This document shows positions 56,343-61,251 of a stretch of DNA of 61,251 nt, one piece after another. How positions within the stretch are numbered: position 1 is the stretch's first letter; every line of letters starts with the position of its first letter. The notes under the pieces were generated by a model. It worked only from the letters and a program-made list of their open reading frames with translations, was not told the origin of the DNA and made no database searches. The stretch is from an uncultured Pelagibacteraceae bacterium (GTDB lineage: Bacteria > Pseudomonadota > Alphaproteobacteria > Pelagibacterales > Pelagibacteraceae), in the NCBI GenBank assembly GCA_902588595.1, contig CACIPT010000003.1, positions 1 to 61,251 on the forward strand, read 5' to 3'. The position numbers were made by a program, and so were the translations under genes.

Positions 56343-58640
56343 ATGAAAAAACAGGATTATTTTAGTGAAAAGAGAATTCATGATAGCGCTTACAAGCATG
56401 TAAGTGGATTTGCAGAGTATACTGATGATATGAAAGAGCCAGATAGTACAATTTATGGTGCAATAGGCTGGAGCAAAAAAGCTCATGCGATAATAAAAAA
56501 AATAGATTTAAAAGATGTAAAATCAAGTGAGGGAGTAGTTTCTGTTGTTACTTTTAAAGATGTTCCTGGACGCAATGATGTAGGCCCAGTTTTTGATGGA
56601 GATCCTATTTTTGCAAATAATAAAGTTGAATTTTATGGACAACCTATTTTTGCAGTAGCTGCCAAATCTACAGAGTTTGCTAGAAAGGCAGTATTAAAGG
56701 CAAAGGTTTACTATAAAGAATTAAAACCCATAGTAACAATAAAAGAATCCTTAGCAAAAAAAAAGTTACTTTTTAAAATAAGAAAGATTAAAAGAGGAAA
56801 TCCGAACAATGCATTATTAAAATCAAAAAATCGATTTAAAGGAAATTTTACTACTGGTAGCCAAGAACATTTTTATTTAGAGGGGCAAGTTGCTTTTGTT
56901 GTTCCTAAAGAAGACAATAATATGCTTGTTTATAGTTCAACTCAACATCCTTCTGAAACTCAACAAATAATTGCCAAGATGTTAAATCAAAAAAGCAATT
57001 CAATAACAGTTTTAGTAAGAAGAATAGGTGGTGGTTTTGGCGGAAAAGAAACTAACTTTATGACCGCAAGTATTTGTTCATTGCTCGCTCACAAAACTAA
57101 ATGTCCAGTTAAACTTAGATTGGACAGAGATGATGATATTATTATAACTGGTAAAAGACATGAGTTTTTTTCAGATTATGAAGTTGGCTTTAGCGACAAA
57201 GGGGAAATAAAATCAGTAAAATTAAAACTTTCATCAAAATGTGGTATGTCACCAGATTTATCTTTAGCAATAAATGAAAGAGCTCTTCTTCATATAGATA
57301 ATGCTTATTTTATTCCAAATTTAGAAGTTAAAAATTATCTTTGTAAAACAAACACTTCTACTTCAACAGCGTTTAGAGGATTTGGAGGAAATCAAGGTAT
57401 GATGGCTATTGAAAATATTATTGATAACATTTCAAGATACTTAGGCAAAGATTCTTCTGAAATAAGAAAAATAAATTTTTACAAAAAAAATAGTAGAAAC
57501 ATAACACATTATGGAATGAAAATTGAAGATAATGTGATTAATGAGATATTCAACAAATTATTAAAAAAATCAAATTACAAAAAAAGATATTCTGAAATTA
57601 AAAAATTTAATTTAAAAAATAAATATAAGAAAAAAGGAATATCAATCACACCAGTAAAATTTGGTATATCTTTTACTACAATTCATTTAAACCAAGCTGG
57701 AGCTTTGGTTCATATTTATACTGATGGTAGTGTACATTTAAACCATGGAGGAATTGAAATGGGACAAGGTACTCATACAAAAATAGCTCAATTAGTTTCA
57801 AAATCATTTGGTATTCCTTACGAAAAAGTTCAAATATCATCAACAAATACATCCAAGGTTCCGAATACTTCTGCGAGCGCAGCCTCATCCACTACGGATC
57901 TTAATGGTGCAGCTGCTTTAGATGCTGTAAAAAAAATAAAACTAAATTTAGAAAAATTTATAAAAAATAAATACAAAATATCAGTCAAAAATAATGTGGT
58001 TTATAAAAATGAAAAAATTTTTATTGGAAAGTATATTTTTAAATTTAATGACATTGTTCAAGAAGCTTACTTAAATCGTATATCTCTTTCTTCAAATGGA
58101 TTTTACTCCACACCAAAGATTAATTTTAACAAAAAAAAATTTTATGGAAGACCATTTTTATATTTTTGTTATGGTGCAGCTGTAACTGAAGTTACAATAG
58201 ATACTTTAACTGGTGAAAATATAATAGATACAGTTGACATATTACACGACGCAGGAAATGCAATTAATCCAGCTTTAGAGCTTGGTCAGATTGAAGGAGG
58301 TTTTGTCCAAGGCCAGGGTTGGCTTACAATGGAGGAAGTTAATTGGAAATCTAATGGACAAATAACTACCTTTTCTCCTTCTACATATAAAATTCCGGCC
58401 GTTAGTGATATCCCTAGAAAATTTAGAGTAGAAATTTATAAAGAGGGAAAAAATAAAGAGGAAGTCATAAATAAAGCCAAAACTACTGGAGAACCGCCTT
58501 TAATGTTGGCGATGAGTGTATTTTTTGCAATAAAGGACGCTATAGCTTCAACATCAAATTATAAAAAAATACCTGAATTAAATGCTCCTGCAACACCTGA
58601 AAAAATTTTATTAAGCATAAGTAGGTTAAAAAATAATTAA
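56343..58640 (+). CDS. xdhB: Xanthine dehydrogenase large (molybdopterin) subunit
   Basis: Molybdenum-cofactor subunit that oxidises hypoxanthine to xanthine and xanthine to urate. It has 765 residues. Visible motifs are GSQEHFYLEGQ, RRIGGGFGGKE, STAFRGFGGNQGM (with the conserved Arg of xanthine dehydrogenases), GGIEMGQGTHTK, and the general-base Glu in TTGEPPLMLA. The cofactor-insertion protein XdhC is not encoded within the window. It is flanked by xdhA and guaD with 2-base gaps. Confidence 0.94.
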   Translation: MKKQDYFSEKRIHDSAYKHVSGFAEYTDDMKEPDSTIYGAIGWSKKAHAIIKKIDLKDVKSSEGVVSVVTFKDVPGRNDVGPVFDGDPIFANNKVEFYGQPIFAVAAKSTEFARKAVLKAKVYYKELKPIVTIKESLAKKKLLFKIRKIKRGNPNNALLKSKNRFKGNFTTGSQEHFYLEGQVAFVVPKEDNNMLVYSSTQHPSETQQIIAKMLNQKSNSITVLVRRIGGGFGGKETNFMTASICSLLAHKTKCPVKLRLDRDDDIIITGKRHEFFSDYEVGFSDKGEIKSVKLKLSSKCGMSPDLSLAINERALLHIDNAYFIPNLEVKNYLCKTNTSTSTAFRGFGGNQGMMAIENIIDNISRYLGKDSSEIRKINFYKKNSRNITHYGMKIEDNVINEIFNKLLKKSNYKKRYSEIKKFNLKNKYKKKGISITPVKFGISFTTIHLNQAGALVHIYTDGSVHLNHGGIEMGQGTHTKIAQLVSKSFGIPYEKVQISSTNTSKVPNTSASAASSTTDLNGAAALDAVKKIKLNLEKFIKNKYKISVKNNVVYKNEKIFIGKYIFKFNDIVQEAYLNRISLSSNGFYSTPKINFNKKKFYGRPFLYFCYGAAVTEVTIDTLTGENIIDTVDILHDAGNAINPALELGQIEGGFVQGQGWLTMEEVNWKSNGQITTFSPSTYKIPAVSDIPRKFRVEIYKEGKNKEEVINKAKTTGEPPLMLAMSVFFAIKDAIASTSNYKKIPELNAPATPEKILLSISRLKNN

Positions 58641-58642
58641 TT

Positions 58643-59113
58643 ATGACTGAAAAAAATCTTTACATGATGAGAGCAATAGAGCTTTCAATTGAAAGTGCCA
58701 AATCTAAAGGTGGGCCATTTGGATGTGTTATTGTAAAAAATAATAAAATTATTGCAGAAGGCTCTAATAAAGTAACCATGAACAATGATCCAACTGCACA
58801 TGGAGAAATTGTTGCAATTAGAGAAGCATGTAAAAAATTGAATACTTTTAATCTTTCTGGATGTGATTTGTATTCAAGTTGTGAACCATGTCCAATGTGT
58901 TTATCTGCAATATATTGGTCACGAATTGAAAATATTTTTTATGCAAACACAAGAACTGACGCAAAGAGCATAGATTTTGACGATTCATTTATTTATTCCG
59001 AAATTAATAAAGATTTAGAAAATAGAAAAATTAAAATGCATCAAATGCATAGAGATGAAGCACTAGAAGCATTTAAAATTTGGGAAAAAAAAGAAGACAA
59101 AATTAAATACTAA
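58643..59113 (+). CDS. guaD: Guanine deaminase, cytidine-deaminase fold
   Basis: Zinc deaminase of the CDA superfamily, closest in pattern to Bacillus-type guanine deaminase. The zinc site is His53-Ala-Glu... in TAHGEIVAIREA (His53, catalytic Glu55) with Cys83 and Cys86 in CEPCPMC. The C-terminal tail (KMHQMHRDEALEAFKIWE) fits GuaD. It has 156 residues. It would turn guanine into xanthine for the adjacent xanthine dehydrogenase. The stop overlaps the next ATG (TAATG). tRNA adenosine deaminase is the main alternative but lacks this context. Confidence 0.9.
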   Translation: MTEKNLYMMRAIELSIESAKSKGGPFGCVIVKNNKIIAEGSNKVTMNNDPTAHGEIVAIREACKKLNTFNLSGCDLYSSCEPCPMCLSAIYWSRIENIFYANTRTDAKSIDFDDSFIYSEINKDLENRKIKMHQMHRDEALEAFKIWEKKEDKIKY

Positions 59114-60024
59114 TGGAATTTTTATCTTACTCAATGAAATGGCTAGAACTCATTTTAAGATGGGGTCATGTACTATTTGCAATATTATGGGTTGGAAATA
59201 GTTTTTTATTTAATTACTTAGATAATAAATTAAACAAAAAAATATCGAGCAAAGATGTTGATGGCGAAGGATATCTTATGCATTCAGGTTATTATTACAA
59301 ACTTTCTAGACTAAAAGTATCACCACCAAAAAATTATTTAAGGAGTTTAACGATTTTTAAATGGCAAAGTTATCTAACTTTTATAACTGGAATTTTGTTA
59401 CTTGGTGTAATTTACTACTATAAGTCTGGTATATTAATGGTAGATAAAAGAATTCTAGAAATTTTACCTTCTACTGCAATAATATTTTCTTTATTTTCAC
59501 TAATTATATCTTGGCTTGTTTATGATTTTTTATGCAAATCAAGCTTTATAAAAAATAATGTTTTATTTGTTTTTACAATTTTCATTTTGCTTATTTTAAT
59601 ATCATATGGATTTACTCAAATTTATGGGGCAAAATTTGCATTTTTAAGTGTTGGTCTAATAATAGGTACAAATATGTTTGGAAATGTATTTACAGTTATT
59701 ATTCCAAATCAAGAGAATATAATTAATAGTAGTAAGAGAAACAAAAAATTTGACCAAAGTTTATCCTTAGCTGCAAAACAAAGATCTATACACAATAATT
59801 ATTCGACTTTTTTAGTTTTATTTATAATGTTATCAGGTCACTACAGCTTTATAGTTTATCATAAATACAGTTGGTTAATTTTAAGTGCTATTGCAGTAAT
59901 TTCAGTTCTAGCAAGGCACTATTTTAATTTAAGAGGAAGAAACATTCACAGGTTGTATATCTTAATAACATCTATTGTATCTTTAATTTTACTTGCAGTT
60001 TTAATTTTAATTTTTAAGAATTAA
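59113..60024 (+). CDS. puuD: PuuD-type membrane urate oxidase, membrane domain only
   Basis: Integral-membrane urate oxidase (formerly DUF989). The start LELILRWGHVLFAILWVGNS and the FNYLDNKL and GGxY-like segments (GEGYLMHSGYYYKLSRLK) are family features; about eight hydrophobic helices follow and the protein ends at residue 303 in the last one (SIVSLILLAVLILIFKN). Characterised PuuD proteins carry an extra C-terminal cytochrome c domain of roughly 100 residues; here there is none and no CxxCH. Being last-but-one in the xdh-guaD cluster, it supplies the missing urate-to-hydroxyisourate step. Confidence 0.87.
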   Translation: MEFLSYSMKWLELILRWGHVLFAILWVGNSFLFNYLDNKLNKKISSKDVDGEGYLMHSGYYYKLSRLKVSPPKNYLRSLTIFKWQSYLTFITGILLLGVIYYYKSGILMVDKRILEILPSTAIIFSLFSLIISWLVYDFLCKSSFIKNNVLFVFTIFILLILISYGFTQIYGAKFAFLSVGLIIGTNMFGNVFTVIIPNQENIINSSKRNKKFDQSLSLAAKQRSIHNNYSTFLVLFIMLSGHYSFIVYHKYSWLILSAIAVISVLARHYFNLRGRNIHRLYILITSIVSLILLAVLILIFKN

Positions 60025-60038
60025 AATTATAGAAAATT

Positions 60039-60563
60039 ATGTCAGAAAAATTAATCGTAAGTTGGGATCAATATAACGAAACTGTAGAGAAGCTTGCAAT
60101 TCAAATTGAAGAAAGTGGTTACAAGCCATCAATTTTAATTGGTATTATGCGCGGAGGTGCTCCAATGATAGATGTTTTAAGCAGAGTATTTAAATTGAAA
60201 TGTGCTTACTTGGCAGTTGAGTCTTATAGCGGTAAAGGAGTAGAGGATGAACAGGGCGATATAGTATTTTCTAGAGAAATGAGTTCAATAGCTCCAAATA
60301 TGGGTGGCAAAATTTTACTTTGTGATGATTTATCTGATACAGGAATTACATTTAACAAAAGTGTAGATTGGTTAAGGGCTTATGAACCAATTAAAGGTAA
60401 AATTGAAGATATTAAAACCGCTACACTTTGGAAAAAAAAAAAATCGACTTTTGAACCTGATTTTTGTGCAGTAAAATTAGAAGCTAATCCTTGGATAGTG
60501 CAACCATTTGAAATTTACGAAGAAATAAGAATTGAAGATATAAAGAAAAAACACCAAAAATAA
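60039..60563 (+). CDS. Purine phosphoribosyltransferase
   Basis: Type I phosphoribosyltransferase of 174 residues, likely acting on xanthine, guanine or hypoxanthine. The PRPP-binding motif is ILLCDDLSDTGITFNKS, with an upstream GIMRGGAPM loop. Placement 14 bases after the urate oxidase gene and before a purine permease suggests salvage of the same bases the cluster can degrade. Exact substrate is not readable. An A12 tract lies at 60432-60443. A bidirectional terminator follows. Confidence 0.87.
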   Translation: MSEKLIVSWDQYNETVEKLAIQIEESGYKPSILIGIMRGGAPMIDVLSRVFKLKCAYLAVESYSGKGVEDEQGDIVFSREMSSIAPNMGGKILLCDDLSDTGITFNKSVDWLRAYEPIKGKIEDIKTATLWKKKKSTFEPDFCAVKLEANPWIVQPFEIYEEIRIEDIKKKHQK

Positions 60564-60565
60564 AA

Positions 60566-60593
60566 AGGGCGACTATAAAGCCGCCCTATTTTT
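60566..60593. terminator. Bidirectional intrinsic terminator
   Basis: AGGGCG (60566-60571) pairs with CGCCCT (60582-60587), extended by two more pairs after one mismatch, and is followed by five T on the plus strand and, read on the minus strand, by a T-rich run. It lies 2 bases after the phosphoribosyltransferase stop and 20 bases beyond the permease stop, so it can end both convergent transcripts. It is the only GC-rich terminator hairpin I see in the window. Confidence 0.88.
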
Positions 60594-60608
60594 CAAACTT
60601 TTTAATTT

Positions 60609-61251
60609 TTAAGCTACAGCAAAACTGATTACACTTAGTATAGCAATAACCCAAATTGCTGGACTTGTTGAATCAATTTTACCTGTACAAATCTTAATTG
60701 CAGCATATGAAACAAATGCCAAAGCTATTCCATGAGAAATAGAATAAGTAAATGGCATTGCAATCATAGCAAGCACCGCTGGTCCTGCCTCTGCTATATC
60801 ATCCCATTCTATATCTGTAATGTTTCTTACGAAAAGAGTAGCAATATATATTAAGGCTGCACCATCAATCTCTTTTGGAAGAGATGTAGCTAGTGGACTG
60901 AAGAATAAACATGCTAGGAAAAGAACTCCTATAACAAGAGAAGTCATTCCTGTTTTGCCTCCAGCTTTTACTCCAGCAGCTGACTCTACATAAGTTGTTA
61001 CAGTTGATGTACCTAACATAGCACCCGCAACAGTAGAAGCACTGTCTGATAGCATTGCTTTATCGATGTCTTTAATTTTTCCATCACTTCCAACTTTTCC
61101 AGCTACGTTTGCAACACTAGTTAATGTTCCAGCAGTATCAAAAAAGTCGATAAAGAATAAAGTAAAAATTACAGTTACCATCGATGCACTAAGCGCTGCA
61201 CCCAAGTCAAACGTCATCAGGTGTGTCATTGGCGGCGGCGAAGAAACAACT
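60609..61251 (-). CDS. NCS2-family purine permease (AzgA-like), truncated by window edge
   Basis: C-terminal half of a nucleobase:cation symporter of the AzgA-like purine permease group. Visible are FTLFFIDFFDTAGTLTSVAN, SASTVAGAMLGTSTVTTYVESAAGV and several membrane helices. The frame stays open past the ATG at 61227-61229 to the window edge (VVSSPPPMTHLM), so the real start lies outside and about 200 or more residues are missing. Likely substrates are adenine, guanine, hypoxanthine or xanthine, fitting the adjacent catabolic genes. Confidence 0.9.
   Translation of the reverse strand, partial: VVSSPPPMTHLMTFDLGAALSASMVTVIFTLFFIDFFDTAGTLTSVANVAGKVGSDGKIKDIDKAMLSDSASTVAGAMLGTSTVTTYVESAAGVKAGGKTGMTSLVIGVLFLACLFFSPLATSLPKEIDGAALIYIATLFVRNITDIEWDDIAEAGPAVLAMIAMPFTYSISHGIALAFVSYAAIKICTGKIDSTSPAIWVIAILSVISFAVA

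Overview
The window is a dense, strongly AT-rich, gene-packed chromosomal segment that looks like a streamlined marine alphaproteobacterium of the SAR11 / Pelagibacterales type. The evidence is low-GC sequence with A/T-rich codon use, spacers of a few bases, many 1-4 base gene overlaps, and an alphaproteobacterial gene set and order: F1-only atpHAGDC, a DUF1476/zeta F1-ATPase inhibitor, ActR/RegA, ChvI-ChvG next to ahcY, class I lysyl-tRNA synthetase, metX-metW under a SAM-II riboswitch, and tsaE-amgK-murU. I found no rRNA, tRNA, CRISPR, insertion sequence, integrase or phage gene. Both ends cut genes: sucA at the left and an NCS2 purine permease at the right.

Layout. 1-6.8 kb: sucA-sucB-lpd (2-oxoglutarate dehydrogenase complex) and priA. 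6.9-11.7 kb: the F1 ATP synthase operon. 18.3-11.7 kb (minus strand): a nine-gene run rplU-rpmA-obgE-proB-proA-nadD-rsfS-ctpA-rppH behind a good promoter. 20.8-18.3 kb (minus): a SAM-II riboswitch followed by metX-metW-gloB. 20.9-22.9 kb: hisC-tyrA. 26.4-22.9 kb (minus): trkH, ampG and a cytoplasmic-looking NlpC/P60 peptidase. 26.5-30 kb: lysK-pyrD and rpmB with a queuosine-precursor transporter. 33.1-30 kb (minus): a polyamine operon (ornithine decarboxylase-like, deoxyhypusine synthase-like, agmatinase-like) with a terminator-like hairpin in its leader. 33.2-38.1 kb: actR, bioY, an ABC ATPase, polA. 38.2-43.8 kb: chvI-chvG-ahcY-tsaE-amgK-murU. 43.8-45.8 kb: gpmA, a frameshifted VanZ-like gene, the zeta subunit and a lytic-transglycosylase-like lipoprotein. 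51.1-45.8 kb (minus): msrA, sseA and an RND pump pair. 51.2-53.6 kb: a DMT exporter, an alkA-like glycosylase and a GT17 glycosyltransferase. 53.7-61.2 kb: a purine island.

The most interesting region is the purine island. It encodes guanine deaminase, both xanthine dehydrogenase subunits, a PuuD-type membrane urate oxidase, hydroxyisourate hydrolase and OHCU decarboxylase, so guanine or xanthine can be taken to allantoin. A purine phosphoribosyltransferase and a purine permease sit beside them. The PuuD homologue stops after its membrane domain and lacks the C-terminal cytochrome c domain known in that family, while a free-standing secreted monohaem cytochrome c lies at the other end of the cluster. 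This suggests a split, two-protein urate oxidase. Other notable points are the SAM-II aptamer running into a U7 tract, a hairpin that partly pairs the obgE ribosome-binding site, a perfect 20-bp palindrome between lpd and priA, stop codons shared through TTAA at three convergent junctions, and a one-base frameshift in a VanZ-like gene.
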